NCBI RefSeq assembly: GCF_002095315.1 | Contig: NZ_MLFN01000032.1 | Coordinates: 1 to 45,778, forward strand | From: Pantoea conspicua | Lineage (GTDB): Bacteria; Pseudomonadota; Gammaproteobacteria; Enterobacterales; Enterobacteriaceae | Direction: 5' to 3' | DNA: 45,778 nucleotides | Part shown: positions 8,551 through 17,796 of the stretch, in pieces | How positions within the stretch are numbered: position 1 is the stretch's first letter | How the letters are laid out: each line of letters opens with the position of its first letter | The notes under the pieces: model-generated | What the model was told of the DNA's origin: nothing | The model's database searches: none | Seen by the model: only the letters and a program-made list of their open reading frames with translations | Made by a program: the position numbers and the translations under genes

Positions 8551-10235
8551 ATCAGGTTCTCCGCCAGTCGCTGGCCATTTTTACTCAGCATAAAGGCGAT
8601 CTCGGTACCGGGCTGATGCCGCACGATTGACAATCCCTGACCCGATAACAGTTTGACCCGATGATGGACATTCAGCAGGCCGATTTTATTGCCGGGCATC
8701 TCATGACGGGCCACACGTGCCATCACCTCATCGCTGATACCCTGGCCGGTATCGCGTACCGCGATCCGCACCCGATCGCCCAGATCCCGAACGCTCAGCG
8801 TCACCACGCCTTTGCCTTTACAGGGCTGAATGCCGTGGACGATGGCGTTCTCCACCAGTGGCTGAATCAGCAGGCTCGGCAGCAGGAAATGCAGATCTTC
8901 ATCAACGTCATAAATCATCGTCAGTTTGTCACCAAAGCGTGCCTGTTCAATGGCGATATAATCCTTCACCTGCCACAGCTCCTTACGGATATCGATCAGC
9001 TCATCGTCATTCAGTTCGAGGTTATAGCGCAGGTAGCGTGACAGATTGATCACCAGCTGGCGGGCGGTATCGGGATTGAGGCGGATGGAAGAGGAGATGG
9101 CGTTCAGGGCATTAAACAGAAAATGAGGATTTATTTTACTTTGCAGCGCGCGCAGTTCCGCTTTATTGGCCATCTCACGCAGCTGCTCAGCGCGTGAAAC
9201 TTCAAGCTGGGTTGAGATAATCTGTGAAAGCCCAATCGCCATCTCTTTCAGCGAACCGGTTATGCGGTGGGCCCGACGGTAATAAATTTTCAGCGTGCCG
9301 GTCACTTTCCCTTTTTCCCACAGCGGAATGACGATCATTGAGTGAATATCTTTGGTGCGGTGCGCTTCGTCATTGTTTCTGATAATGATTTTACCGCTTG
9401 AAATCGCCTGAGCGGTGGTCGGGCTGATGTCGTCATCACCCTGCTGATAGTTCTGCTCACCGTAGCCAACATAGGCCAGAATCTGCTTTTTGTTGGTCAT
9501 CGCCACCGCGTCAGCTTTGATCTCGCTGCGGATAATGTCACAGATATTGCGCAGCGACTCGCTGTTCACCTGGCGGAACAACGGCAGGGTTTTATTGGCG
9601 ATCTCCAGCGCCAGCTTGGCCTGGCGGGCAGCGATGGCCTCTTTTTCGCCTTCAACGCTCTGCACCAGCAGCACAATCAGGCCAATGCTGGAAGCACCGA
9701 GAATCATGGGCAGCGCAATTTCCGACACGATGGCCAGCCCGAGTGAGGTCGGGCGCGCCCAGAGGATAATCAGCAGCATAGTCAGGCTCTCGCACAGCAT
9801 CCCGCCGAGGATACCGACCCGCCAGCGCTGCTCTTTCACGACCCGCCGGTTAATGCCGCCCGCCACAAAACCGGCGATGATGCTGGTGATCAGACAGGGC
9901 ACGGAGGTCACGCCGTGGATATCAATTAAAAAGCGGTGCAGACCGGCAATCACACCGGTCGCGATGCCGACCCACGGCCCAAACAGAATGCCGCCCGCCA
10001 TCACGGCGATCACCCGCACATTCAGCAGCGAGCCATCGACGTCAACCCCGGACCAGGTGCTGAATAACGCAAACAGCGAAAAGATGGCAGTGACAACCGC
10101 CTTTTCATAGCCGGTGTGTTCATCTTTTTGCAGCAGCTGGCGAAACAGACGGGTGCGCGTCAGGAAGAAAAGGCAGATCAGCATCAGTGCAGCGCGGTCA
10201 AATACGGCCAGTAACATCGTAAAATGGGAGGACAC
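8547..10235 (-). CDS. ypdA: Sensor histidine kinase YpdA (PyrS), LytS type
   Basis: This membrane kinase senses external pyruvate and phosphorylates YpdB. The 562-residue protein begins with a 5TM-LYT membrane domain of about six helices (residues 5-195), then a GAF-like domain (about 220-340), a His-kinase domain with the LytS signature [16 protein letters not shown] (phospho-His in NPHFLFN) and a GHKL ATPase domain with [10 protein letters not shown] and DTGQGIS. The start is a GTG at 10235. It gives [12 protein letters not shown], which lines up with the E. coli start MHEIFNMLLAVF, whereas the ATG at 10217 would drop six residues. The gene is divergent from the acetyltransferase. Confidence 0.95.
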   Translation of the reverse strand: MSSHFTMLLAVFDRAALMLICLFFLTRTRLFRQLLQKDEHTGYEKAVVTAIFSLFALFSTWSGVDVDGSLLNVRVIAVMAGGILFGPWVGIATGVIAGLHRFLIDIHGVTSVPCLITSIIAGFVAGGINRRVVKEQRWRVGILGGMLCESLTMLLIILWARPTSLGLAIVSEIALPMILGASSIGLIVLLVQSVEGEKEAIAARQAKLALEIANKTLPLFRQVNSESLRNICDIIRSEIKADAVAMTNKKQILAYVGYGEQNYQQGDDDISPTTAQAISSGKIIIRNNDEAHRTKDIHSMIVIPLWEKGKVTGTLKIYYRRAHRITGSLKEMAIGLSQIISTQLEVSRAEQLREMANKAELRALQSKINPHFLFNALNAISSSIRLNPDTARQLVINLSRYLRYNLELNDDELIDIRKELWQVKDYIAIEQARFGDKLTMIYDVDEDLHFLLPSLLIQPLVENAIVHGIQPCKGKGVVTLSVRDLGDRVRIAVRDTGQGISDEVMARVARHEMPGNKIGLLNVHHRVKLLSGQGLSIVRHQPGTEIAFMLSKNGQRLAENLI

Positions 10236-10495
10236 AGGCGACTCATCGGAAAAGGAAAGTGGGCCTATGATAAAAAATGTGATCGTGATGCGCCAGCATC
10301 CCGGCTCACCGCCATGCCTGATGATGTCTCAGATCAACTCTGGCAAGCCAATCGCAAAAAGCGGAAAGCCTGAGTGCTACAAAGGGGAACCCTTTTTCCG
10401 TCTGTCCGGACTGGTCGTGGCCAGGGCGTTTTGTTATGTTGCGCGATGAAGCGAGCCAGAGACTGTCGACAGATCGCGCCCATCGGGAGCAGAAA

Positions 10496-11020
10496 ATGCA
10501 ATTAGTCACCGCCAGATTAACCCTGAGTAAACTCCAGCCAGAGGACTGGCAACTGTTTCGCGCCGTCCATCAGGACCGTGACACCATGACCTGGGTCAGC
10601 GAAATTCCTGACGAAGCGGACATCCGGCAGCGCTTTAACCAGCGGCTGGCCCCCTGGCAGGCCAGTAGTTTTCACATGCTCTGTCTGGTGGCCCGCCGCA
10701 ATGACAGCGGGGAGCCGATTGGCCTGTTTGGCTGCAGCCCGGAGTGGGAGCCGTATCGTCAGGCGGAGGTGGGGTACATGCTGCTTCATCGCCACTGCGG
10801 CCAGGGTTTTGGCAGCGAGGCGCTGGCGGCGCTGTGCCAGTTTTTATTTGAGGCCGATTTCCATAAGCTCAAAGCGATGGTGATTGAAGGCAATCAGGCG
10901 TCACGGCGTATTCTGGAAAAAAATGGCTTTCAGCTCGAAGGGACGCTACGGGATAATTATCTGCTGAACGGCTGCTGGGTAAACGATTGGCTGCTGGGAC
11001 GGCTGAATCCGCAACAATAA
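10496..11020 (+). CDS. GNAT-family N-acetyltransferase, RimJ/RimL-like
   Basis: This 174-residue acetyl-CoA-dependent acetyltransferase starts at ATG 10496, preceded by CGGGAG at a good distance. An open frame extends 60 bases further upstream to 10436 but lacks a ribosome binding site. Motif A, with the acetyl-CoA phosphate loop GQGFGSEA, lies near residue 100, and the C-terminal part has the RimL-type pattern VIEGNQASRRILEKNGFQLEGTLR. The family acetylates protein N-termini, amino acids or drugs, so the substrate cannot be read from the sequence. It sits between ypdA and alaC with no clear functional tie to either. A short AAAGGG-GAA-CCCTTT dyad (10381-10395) lies about 100 bases upstream. 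Confidence 0.8.
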   Translation: MQLVTARLTLSKLQPEDWQLFRAVHQDRDTMTWVSEIPDEADIRQRFNQRLAPWQASSFHMLCLVARRNDSGEPIGLFGCSPEWEPYRQAEVGYMLLHRHCGQGFGSEALAALCQFLFEADFHKLKAMVIEGNQASRRILEKNGFQLEGTLRDNYLLNGCWVNDWLLGRLNPQQ

Positions 11021-11038
11021 AAATATTTTCCGCCGCCC

Positions 11039-11068
11039 TCGACAAAGTTGTTATTGCCACGTTATGTT
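11039..11068 (+). promoter_or_regulatory. Candidate alaC promoter
   Basis: TCGACA (11039-11044), 18 bases, TATGTT (11063-11068), about 70 bases before the alaC start. It fits a sigma-70 promoter, but nothing else in the sequence confirms it. Confidence 0.35.
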
Positions 11069-11137
11069 CTTGAGAGGTCACCGCAGTGGCCAGCGTCGCT
11101 CGGACGGTCCGGGCGCTAACGTACTCCAGAGGACATC

Positions 11138-12373
11138 ATGGCTGATAACAGCACACCCCGTCGTTTCTCACGTATCGAACGTCTTCCCCCTTACGTTTTC
11201 AACATCACCGCTGAACTGAAGATGGCTGCGCGTCGGCGTGGCGAAGATATCATCGACTTTTCAATGGGCAATCCGGATGGGGCGACGCCACCGCACATCG
11301 TTGAGAAGTTGTGCCAGGTCGCACAGCGTGACGATACCCACGGTTATTCGACTTCGCGCGGCATTCCTCGCCTGCGCCGGGCGATTTCACGCTGGTACGC
11401 CGAGCGTTACCAGGTGGAGATCGATCCGGAATCAGAGGCCATTGTCACCATCGGCTCGAAAGAGGGGCTGGCGCACCTGATGCTGGCGACGCTGGATCAC
11501 GGTGATACCGTGCTGGTGCCGAATCCCAGCTACCCGATCCACATTTACGGCGCCGTGATTGCCGGCGCGCAAGTCCGTTCGGTACCGCTGGTGGCGGGTG
11601 TCGACTTCTTCAATGAGCTGGAACGCGCCATCCGCGAAAGTTATCCCAAGCCGAAAATGATGATCCTCGGCTTCCCCTCTAACCCGACCGCGCAGTGCGT
11701 CGAGCTGGACTTCTTTGAGCGCGTCATTGCGCTGGCGAAACAGTACAACGTGCTGGTCATCCACGATCTGGCCTATGCCGACATCGTTTACGATGGCTGG
11801 AAAGCGCCGTCGATTATGCAGGTGCCCGGTGCGCGTGATGTCGCCGTTGAATTTTTTACCCTGTCAAAAAGCTACAACATGGCGGGCTGGCGCATTGGCT
11901 TTATGGTGGGTAATAAAGAACTGGTCGCTGCGCTGGCCCGTATCAAGAGTTACCACGACTACGGCACGTTTACCCCACTGCAGGTGGCGGCGATTGCCGC
12001 ACTGGAAGGCGATCAGCAGTGCGTACGCGATATCGCTGAGCAGTATAAACGCCGCCGTAATGTGCTGGTCAAAGGGCTGCATGAAGCGGGCTGGATGGTC
12101 GACAATCCCAAAGCGTCAATGTACGTCTGGGCGAAAATCCCTGACCATTACGCCCATCTGGGCTCGCTGGAGTTTGCCAAACATATGCTGCAGGAAGCCA
12201 AAGTGTGCGTCTCGCCGGGCATCGGTTTTGGTGACTACGGAGATACGCATGTACGGTTTGCGCTGATTGAAAACAGCGATCGGATTCGTCAGGCGGTGCG
12301 GGGGATTAAAGCGATGTTCCGTGCCGATGGCGTGTTGCCGGGCAGCGTAAAAAGTCTGGAAGAAGAGATTTGA
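11138..12373 (+). CDS. alaC: Glutamate-pyruvate aminotransferase AlaC (YfdZ)
   Basis: AlaC is a cytoplasmic PLP enzyme that makes L-alanine from pyruvate and glutamate. The 411-residue product is nearly identical to E. coli AlaC (412 residues). It shows the substrate loop [11 protein letters not shown] (41-51), NPSYP (129-133), SNPTAQ (181-186), HDLAYAD (209-215) and the Schiff-base Lys244 in [20 protein letters not shown] is the ribosome binding site. As in E. coli it lies next to ypdAB, which is notable because both concern pyruvate. Confidence 0.97.
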   Translation: MADNSTPRRFSRIERLPPYVFNITAELKMAARRRGEDIIDFSMGNPDGATPPHIVEKLCQVAQRDDTHGYSTSRGIPRLRRAISRWYAERYQVEIDPESEAIVTIGSKEGLAHLMLATLDHGDTVLVPNPSYPIHIYGAVIAGAQVRSVPLVAGVDFFNELERAIRESYPKPKMMILGFPSNPTAQCVELDFFERVIALAKQYNVLVIHDLAYADIVYDGWKAPSIMQVPGARDVAVEFFTLSKSYNMAGWRIGFMVGNKELVAALARIKSYHDYGTFTPLQVAAIAALEGDQQCVRDIAEQYKRRRNVLVKGLHEAGWMVDNPKASMYVWAKIPDHYAHLGSLEFAKHMLQEAKVCVSPGIGFGDYGDTHVRFALIENSDRIRQAVRGIKAMFRADGVLPGSVKSLEEEI

Positions 12374-12382
12374 CAGCCAACT

Positions 12383-12404
12383 GGGGCGACAAATCTGTCG
12401 CCCC
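12383..12404. terminator. Hairpin between alaC and the ypdK-like gene
   Basis: Nine-base perfect stem GGGGCGACA/TGTCGCCCC with an AATC loop. It lies just after the alaC stop and just beyond the stop of the small minus-strand gene. There is no T-run. Confidence 0.6.
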
Positions 12405-12424
12405 CTGGCGGCACTGTCACGCCA

Positions 12425-12499
12425 TTACTTCAGCAGCAGAACAAAGGTTCCGAACCAAAGTAACGCGAAAAAAGATATTCCCATCAAGGCATATTTCAC
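12425..12499 (-). CDS. ypdK: Small inner-membrane peptide, YpdK-like (24 residues)
   Basis: This 24-codon gene is easily missed. GTG at 12499, with GAGGAG eight bases upstream, opens a frame encoding MKYALMGISFFALLWFGTFV and four more residues (LLLK), then TAA. It is one short transmembrane helix. E. coli YpdK is a 23-residue membrane peptide at the same place (next to alaC, opposite strand) starting MKYFFMGISF, so sequence, length and position all agree. Its function in E. coli is unknown. The GTG start and small size explain why automatic callers skip it. The stretch upstream of it up to 12701 holds no other gene I can support; it contains a CTGAAT-A-ATTCAG palindrome at 12614-12626. Confidence 0.85.
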   Translation of the reverse strand: MKYALMGISFFALLWFGTFVLLLK

Positions 12500-12701
12500 A
12501 AAGCAACTCCTCTGAGCGGTTACGATGATGGCGATCCCAGGCCAGTGCAACGCGAACAGATGTGGAAAAAAGATCGCCGCCGGGAATAACGGTCTGCTTT
12601 TTTCCGGGTCGAACTGAATAATTCAGAACAGGATCGGGCGCTAATTTACGCGTAATCCCGCCTAAATGAAATAGGTCCGTTCTGAGATATTCCTCACAAA
12701 T

Positions 12702-13730
12702 TTACTGCACTTCGATTTCCGGGATCGCCGACATGCCTACACGCAATTGCGCCAGATGAGGTTGATTACTTTCCAGCACAATTTTCACCGGCAGACGCTG
12801 AACGACTTTAGTGTAGTTGCCTGTCGCGTTATCGGGGGCGATCGCCGAAAAAGTTGCGCCGGTAGCGGGGGCGATGCTATCCACGTGACCGGTAAAGGTC
12901 TCACCGGGTAAGGCGTCGATATGGATACGCACCCGCTGTCCTGGTCGCACGTCGCTTAGCTGCGTCTCAAGAAAGTTGGCGGTGATATAGGTCTGCTGCA
13001 GCGGCACCACGGCCAGCAGACGCGTCCCGGCTGAAACGTAGGCGCCGGTGCGCACCGAACGCTGACCCACCATACCCGCCACCGGTGCCACGATCCGGGT
13101 GTAGGAGAGATTCAGCACGGCCTGATCGACACTGGCCTTCGCCGCTGCCACATCAGCTTCCGCCGAGCGCACTGCCGCCTGCAATACGCCGACCTGTTTA
13201 ACGGCAGAGGCCAGCGCGGCCTGACTCTGGCGAACGGCAGCCAGCGCCGAGCGCTGGGTAGAGCTGGCTTTCTGCTGATCGTCAGCGGCAACGGTGCCGC
13301 TTTTATACAGGCGATTGTAGCGATCGGCACTCTGGCCAGCGTATTGCGCTGAAGCCTGGCTGGCGGCCACGCTGGCTTTTTGTTGCTCAATCACTGACTG
13401 CTGCTGCTCCAGTTGCGCCTGACTACTCAGCAGTTTCGCCTCGCTAACCTGCAGGTCGGCTCTGGCGCTCTCCAGCGCCACGCGATAGTCACGATCGTCG
13501 AGCGTGGCCAGCAGCTCACCCGCTTTAACCTGCTGATTATCCTGCACCCGCACCGCGTTGATATAGCCTGACACCTTCGGTGCCACCAGCGTGTAATCGG
13601 CGTTGACGTACGCATCGTCGGTACGGTGATCGTGACGGGTCATCAACGTCCAGATGGCCCACGCGATTGCCAGTAACACCAGCAGTAGCAGACTCAGCAG
13701 CACCGTTTTTCTCATTATTAAACTACGCAT
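12702..13730 (-). CDS. Membrane fusion protein of an EmrA-like efflux pump (HlyD family)
   Basis: This is the periplasmic adaptor that would link the inner-membrane MFS pump encoded just upstream to an outer-membrane channel such as TolC. The 342-residue product has one N-terminal membrane anchor (about residues 7-30) and the lipoyl-like segment VAPKVSGYINAVRVQDNQQV (about 48-67). A long alanine/glutamine-rich coiled-coil hairpin follows (about 80-190), then the second lipoyl half with YTRIVAPVAGMVGQR, and a C-terminal beta-barrel. The start two bases after the MFS stop means one operon. A second Met at residue 6 could be the start instead. The substrate is unknown. EmrA and AaeA are the nearest E. 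coli types. Confidence 0.88.
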   Translation of the reverse strand: MRSLIMRKTVLLSLLLLVLLAIAWAIWTLMTRHDHRTDDAYVNADYTLVAPKVSGYINAVRVQDNQQVKAGELLATLDDRDYRVALESARADLQVSEAKLLSSQAQLEQQQSVIEQQKASVAASQASAQYAGQSADRYNRLYKSGTVAADDQQKASSTQRSALAAVRQSQAALASAVKQVGVLQAAVRSAEADVAAAKASVDQAVLNLSYTRIVAPVAGMVGQRSVRTGAYVSAGTRLLAVVPLQQTYITANFLETQLSDVRPGQRVRIHIDALPGETFTGHVDSIAPATGATFSAIAPDNATGNYTKVVQRLPVKIVLESNQPHLAQLRVGMSAIPEIEVQ

Positions 13731-13732
13731 AT

Positions 13733-15331
13733 TCAGTTATTCCGGGATGGGGGTTGGATCAGCGTCTGGGGCGGCCAGACGCGTTCAGGCAGGATGGCCG
13801 TCAGTAAAAGCAGGCATGCAGCAAAGCCGGTCAGCATCAGCCAGCTGTCACTCAGGCTCAGTACCGTCGCCTGATGTTTCACCAGCGTGGCGAAACCGCT
13901 GATATTTTCACTGGCGCTGATGCTGCCATCCGGCAACAACGGCTGACTGCTGCTGGCCTCGCTGCTGCCGGACGCGGTCATCAGCCACGGACGACTGGCC
14001 GCCTGATTAATTAAAATGCTGGAGTGAAACTGCTCGCGGTGGCTGAGAAACACCTCAACCAGCGTCGAGGCGGCAATGCTGGAGAAGCCACGCACGGTGT
14101 TAAACATCGCCGAGGCGAACGGGCCTTCTGGCGGCGCGACCACGCTGGTGGCGCTCATCAGAATCGGTAAGATCACCATCGGCTGTCCAAACGCCTGCAA
14201 AATCTGCAGCAGCCAGAAGTTTTGCCGCGCCCAGTCGCTGGTAAGCTGCATCCCCAGTAAACAGGATGTCACCAGCAGGCCAGCACCGGCCGCCAGCATC
14301 CAGCGGCAGTCGATCCAGCGGATGTTCAGCAACGCCGCGATCAGCGGCGCGATCAGCAGCTGCGGCAGGCCAACCGTCAGCGCCAGCGGCGCAAACTGCA
14401 GGGTTCGGAAGCCCTCAACCTGAGCAAAGTAGGCGGAAGGCAGCGCCGAGCCTGACAGTGAAAGCGTCAGGACGCAGGCCAGCGCCAGTAATCCGTGCGT
14501 CAGATTATGGCGTTTCAGCATCTGCAACTTAAACAGCGGCAGCGGATGAAACCACTCGTTGATCAGGAACACCAGCAGCAGCGGCAGAGCGGCCAGTAGC
14601 ATCCCGGCAATCAGCGGCGAATTAAGCCAGTCGAGGCGTTCGCCCTGGGTCAGCACCAGAATCAGCAGCGCGATAGCGCTGCAGCCGGTGACCATGCCAA
14701 ACAGATCGATCTGCTGAAAGCGTTCGGCGCGCAGCGGGTCCTGCGGCAGCCCCCACCCTGTCAGCAGCATGGCGATCAGCATACCGGGCACAATCTGCCA
14801 GAACACCATCATCCAGCTGACGTGATCGGTCCACAGTGACGCCAGTGAGGCGGCCATGTTCGGACCAAAGGTGGCGGTCAGGGCATAGCCGGCAAGGCCA
14901 AACAGCTTAAACGGCGGCGGTAAAAAGCGCAGGGCGACGGTCATCAGCATGGGCGGCAGGGCACCGCCAAACAGACCCTGCAGCACCCGCAGACCGATAA
15001 ACAGTGTCGGATCTGGCATCAGCGGCAGCAGTATCCCGGTCAGCATAAAGCCCGCTGAAACGCCAAGCGTAAAGCGCCGTAGTGATAGCGTGACGGCAAA
15101 CCACGGCGCGATCATCATCGCCGCCACTTCCGCCGCCTGATAACCAGAGATAATCCAGCTACCCTGATCGTAGCTAATGCCCATCGCGGCGCGGATGTCA
15201 GCCAGCGCAAGATCGCTGACGCGATCGTTCAGCCCGGAAGTCAGTGCGGCAATCAATACGCCGACTAATCCCAGCGCCAGACGCAGCGTAAAGGGGTGAG
15301 GTGCCGGCACGGTGGCTGGCTTAGCATTCAT
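13733..15331 (-). CDS. MFS drug:proton antiporter, DHA2 (EmrB-like) family
   Basis: This is a 532-residue inner-membrane exporter with about 14 predicted membrane segments, the DHA2 pattern. The segment GLRVLQGLFGGALPPMLMTV (about residues 112-131) corresponds to the family's motif around helix 4. The paired HlyD protein marks it as the pump of a tripartite system, probably exporting a hydrophobic or aromatic compound. The start ATG 15331 lies 152 bases from the divergent IclR-type regulator, and the intervening DNA holds two promoter-like repeats, so repression by that regulator and release by the pump's substrate is the likely scheme (inference). Confidence 0.88.
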   Translation of the reverse strand: MNAKPATVPAPHPFTLRLALGLVGVLIAALTSGLNDRVSDLALADIRAAMGISYDQGSWIISGYQAAEVAAMMIAPWFAVTLSLRRFTLGVSAGFMLTGILLPLMPDPTLFIGLRVLQGLFGGALPPMLMTVALRFLPPPFKLFGLAGYALTATFGPNMAASLASLWTDHVSWMMVFWQIVPGMLIAMLLTGWGLPQDPLRAERFQQIDLFGMVTGCSAIALLILVLTQGERLDWLNSPLIAGMLLAALPLLLVFLINEWFHPLPLFKLQMLKRHNLTHGLLALACVLTLSLSGSALPSAYFAQVEGFRTLQFAPLALTVGLPQLLIAPLIAALLNIRWIDCRWMLAAGAGLLVTSCLLGMQLTSDWARQNFWLLQILQAFGQPMVILPILMSATSVVAPPEGPFASAMFNTVRGFSSIAASTLVEVFLSHREQFHSSILINQAASRPWLMTASGSSEASSSQPLLPDGSISASENISGFATLVKHQATVLSLSDSWLMLTGFAACLLLLTAILPERVWPPQTLIQPPSRNN

Positions 15332-15360
15332 AGCAGGTCGTCTCGTTATTTTTTTGATGC

Positions 15361-15434
15361 AGTGTATTGCGATGTGATACAGGCTGCAATATTACATCCC
15401 GGTATGGTGTATTGCAATGTGGTACAGGCTGTAA
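15361..15434. promoter_or_regulatory. Tandem 28-bp promoter/operator repeats between the efflux operon and the iclR-type gene
   Basis: Two 28-base direct repeats, 15362-15389 and 15407-15434, are 25/28 identical with a 45-base period. On the minus strand each contains a promoter-like pair: TTGCAG-N17-TACACT (proximal, 15389 to 15361) and TTACAG-N17-TACACC (distal, 15434 to 15406). Each repeat also has GTAT/RTAC half-sites as ends of an imperfect dyad. The likely reading is an efflux-operon promoter covered by IclR-type operator sites that also controls the divergent regulator gene. Confidence 0.6.
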
Positions 15435-15483
15435 AAAGTGCGGCGATCGCGCTACAGTAAGACAGCTTAAAAAGGACGACGCT

Positions 15484-16269
15484 ATGGCACATCAACCCTC
15501 CAGCCGTGAGGATGAAAAAACGGGCGGTATTCAGGTCATCGCCCGTGCGGCAAAAATTCTGAATGCGCTGGGCGAGCAGCCAGGCGGCATGAGCCTGGGC
15601 GAGATTGCCCAGGCGGTCGATCTGCCACGCTCTACCGTGCAGCGGATTGTTGCCGCGCTCGACAGTGCAGAACTGGTCCGCAGCAGCGGTGCGGGCGGAC
15701 TGCGGCTGGGACCGGCATTGCTGAAGCTGATCTCCAGCGTGCATACCGATGTGGTGGATTTGGTCCGGCCGCTGCTGGAAAAGCTCTCTGCCGACACCAA
15801 TGAAACCGTCTCGCTGGCGCGCGCCAGCGGCACCCAGCTGGCTATCGTTCACTGTGTGGTCGCCTCTCGCGAACTGCGGGTGGTCCCGCATATGGGCCTC
15901 AATCTGCCGCTTTACAGCACCTCCGGTGGACGGGCGTTGCTGGCACTGGAGTGTGACAAAGATGTCCGGGTGATTGTTGGCGAAGCCTGGCGGGAGCTAA
16001 CCGAGATGACAGTGAAAACCCTGCCGCAGCTGCTGCAATTGATCAATGAAGTTCGGGAAACCGGCATCGCGGTGGATCGCGGGGAAACGCTGGAAGGCAT
16101 CTCAACCATGGCGTTTGCTCTCGATACCCTGTTTGGCCGCTTCTCGGTCTCTTTACTGGTGCCCTCGGCACGCTTTCACCGAAACGAAGAACGTTATCGT
16201 GATGAAATGCTGAAGTGCAAAGAGGCGCTGGTGCGTGAAATCGGCAAAATCGCCGCTGCAGAAGGATAA
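15484..16269 (+). CDS. IclR-family transcriptional regulator
   Basis: The 261-residue protein has an N-terminal winged helix-turn-helix (about residues 17-75: AAKILNALGEQPGGMSLGEI, then DLPRSTVQRIVAAL), and a C-terminal IclR ligand-binding domain (about 90-255) with LPLYSTSGGRALLAL and DRGETLEGISTMAFAL. ATG 15484 has AAAAGGA upstream; the frame extends to 15367 only through the operator repeats. It is divergent from the efflux pair and is followed after seven bases by a universal stress protein gene, so it heads a small operon. The ligand is unknown; IclR regulators often bind aromatic or small organic acids. Confidence 0.88.
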   Translation: MAHQPSSREDEKTGGIQVIARAAKILNALGEQPGGMSLGEIAQAVDLPRSTVQRIVAALDSAELVRSSGAGGLRLGPALLKLISSVHTDVVDLVRPLLEKLSADTNETVSLARASGTQLAIVHCVVASRELRVVPHMGLNLPLYSTSGGRALLALECDKDVRVIVGEAWRELTEMTVKTLPQLLQLINEVRETGIAVDRGETLEGISTMAFALDTLFGRFSVSLLVPSARFHRNEERYRDEMLKCKEALVREIGKIAAAEG

Positions 16270-16276
16270 GCATTTG

Positions 16277-16729
16277 ATGAAAACCTTATTAATGGCCATT
16301 GATCATTCGCCGGTTACGGAAAAAGTGGTTGCCCTGACGATTGAAGAAGCACTGGCACACCGCGCGGAAGTGGTGGTGCTGTGCTGCGTTGATCCCGCTT
16401 ACTCCTCCTGTAATCAACCGATGGAAATTGATGCCGGTGAAGATCCGGCCGATTTTGTTGCGGCGCAGGATGAGCAGAATACCGCCGAACTGGTGGTGCG
16501 CCACGCGCTGGCACCGCTACTGCGGGCCGGCATCAATGCGCGCGGTATGATCCTGGCCGGTGAAGCGGCGGATACGATCATTGCGCAATCGCTTCAGCTC
16601 AAGGCCAGCATGATTATCATGGGCCGCCGTCATCTCTCTTCTTTTAACCGACTGTTAAAAGGATCGGTCAGCGCTTCGGTGATTGAGCGTGCTCACTGTC
16701 CGGTGCTGGTTGATGTACGTAAGGATTAA
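16277..16729 (+). CDS. Universal stress protein, UspA family
   Basis: This 150-residue single-domain Usp starts at ATG 16277, using GAAGGA that overlaps the stop codon of the regulator gene. It shows the N-terminal beta strand MKTLLMAIDHS with the Asp that binds ATP adenine in Usp proteins, and a C-terminal phosphate-binding region of the G-x2-G-x9-G(S/T) type (MGRRHLSSFNRLLKGSVSASVI). This suggests a nucleotide-binding Usp. The family affects stress survival by ill-defined means. It is co-transcribed with the IclR-type gene and the membrane protein downstream. Confidence 0.85.
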   Translation: MKTLLMAIDHSPVTEKVVALTIEEALAHRAEVVVLCCVDPAYSSCNQPMEIDAGEDPADFVAAQDEQNTAELVVRHALAPLLRAGINARGMILAGEAADTIIAQSLQLKASMIIMGRRHLSSFNRLLKGSVSASVIERAHCPVLVDVRKD

Positions 16730-16738
16730 TGCCGTAGC

Positions 16739-17542
16739 ATGACCTCTCTGTCTGTTATTACGCTGGCAGCCTTTGCGCTGCTGGCGCTGATTATTATTGT
16801 GCTGATTAAAACCACCCGATTGCGCTTGTGGCAGGGGCTGATGATTTTTCTGCTGCCGCTGATCGTGGCTAATCTGCTGTGGTTTAGCTGGGTCGTGCCG
16901 CAGCAGGAGCAGGCCCGACAGCGTGAGCAGGCGATCGGTTATCTGGTACAGACGCCCGGTTATCGGGTGTTGCAGACTCAGGAACCGGCGCTGTGGCAGC
17001 TGCTGACTCAGGAACTGACGCGTCGGGTCCGCGCCGGTGAACCGGTTGAACAGGCCACCGGTGAATTGCGTGGCTGGCTTATTAACGTGGTGAATCAGCG
17101 GCTGATGCGGGGAACGGATGCGGCGGTGGTGAACTACATTCGCGTGTCGGTGGAGGAGATGCAGGCGCTCAATGCCCGGGACCCCGGTCTGTGCTTCCGT
17201 TTTCTCTATCCGCAGGTCAGTGGCGGCGTCAATTTAGTGAAAACGCTCACGCCTTCGCTTAACCAGAAAGAGGCAGAGGCGATGGAGCAGTTGTTACTCA
17301 ACAGCACGCATCCGCAGCAGCCAATGGACAGCACACTGGCGCAGCGCGATCTGAAACAGGTGGTTGCAGAGCTTTACCCGCGCTGGGGCGATAAGCTGCA
17401 ACAGCTAAACATGCCAGCAGACACCGCCGTGGATCGTTCGTCGATGTGCGCCATGTCAATCGATCTCTACAGCGCTATTCTCGCATTACCTGACAAGCGC
17501 GCGGCTAACCTGTTACGTAGAATGATTGCTGTTTCCGGTTAG
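16739..17542 (+). CDS. Membrane-anchored protein of unknown function
   Basis: I do not recognise this 267-residue protein. It has two N-terminal membrane helices (about residues 5-23 and 31-53) joined by a basic loop KTTRLRLW, so by the positive-inside rule the remaining 210 residues lie in the periplasm. That part is mainly helical, Gln/Leu-rich, and has two Cys (in GLCFRF and SSMCAMS) that could form a disulfide. It starts nine bases after the usp stop, so it appears to be the third gene of the iclR-usp operon. There is no strong Shine-Dalgarno sequence. No catalytic motif is visible. Confidence 0.7.
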   Translation: MTSLSVITLAAFALLALIIIVLIKTTRLRLWQGLMIFLLPLIVANLLWFSWVVPQQEQARQREQAIGYLVQTPGYRVLQTQEPALWQLLTQELTRRVRAGEPVEQATGELRGWLINVVNQRLMRGTDAAVVNYIRVSVEEMQALNARDPGLCFRFLYPQVSGGVNLVKTLTPSLNQKEAEAMEQLLLNSTHPQQPMDSTLAQRDLKQVVAELYPRWGDKLQQLNMPADTAVDRSSMCAMSIDLYSAILALPDKRAANLLRRMIAVSG

Positions 17543-17550
17543 CGACGGAC

Positions 17551-17576
17551 ATAAAAAAGCCCGCTTAGCGCGGGCC
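17551..17576 (-). terminator. Intrinsic terminator, T-run only on the minus strand
   Basis: Stem GCCCGC/GCGGGC (17559-17564 and 17570-17575) around TTAGC. Read on the minus strand it is followed by TTTTTT. On the plus strand, where the upstream gene lies, there is no T-run. It may still serve as 3' end of the plus-strand operon. Confidence 0.65.
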
Positions 17577-17796
17577 GAAAGGTCAGGATCATTTTATTGT
17601 TCTGGCTATTACCTGGTGTGGTGCAGTCTTCGTTTTGTCTGAAAGCATCTTGTCATACCCTTTCCGATAGTGATAGCCGTTTAATCGTATTGTATTAATC
17701 GGTGAAAACTTGTTAAGTTTTGGATTTTCGCGCATTAATCCTATGGATGCGCGGCGTGCTGCGTCATACACTGCGCAGCAATGTGAGGATAAATAA

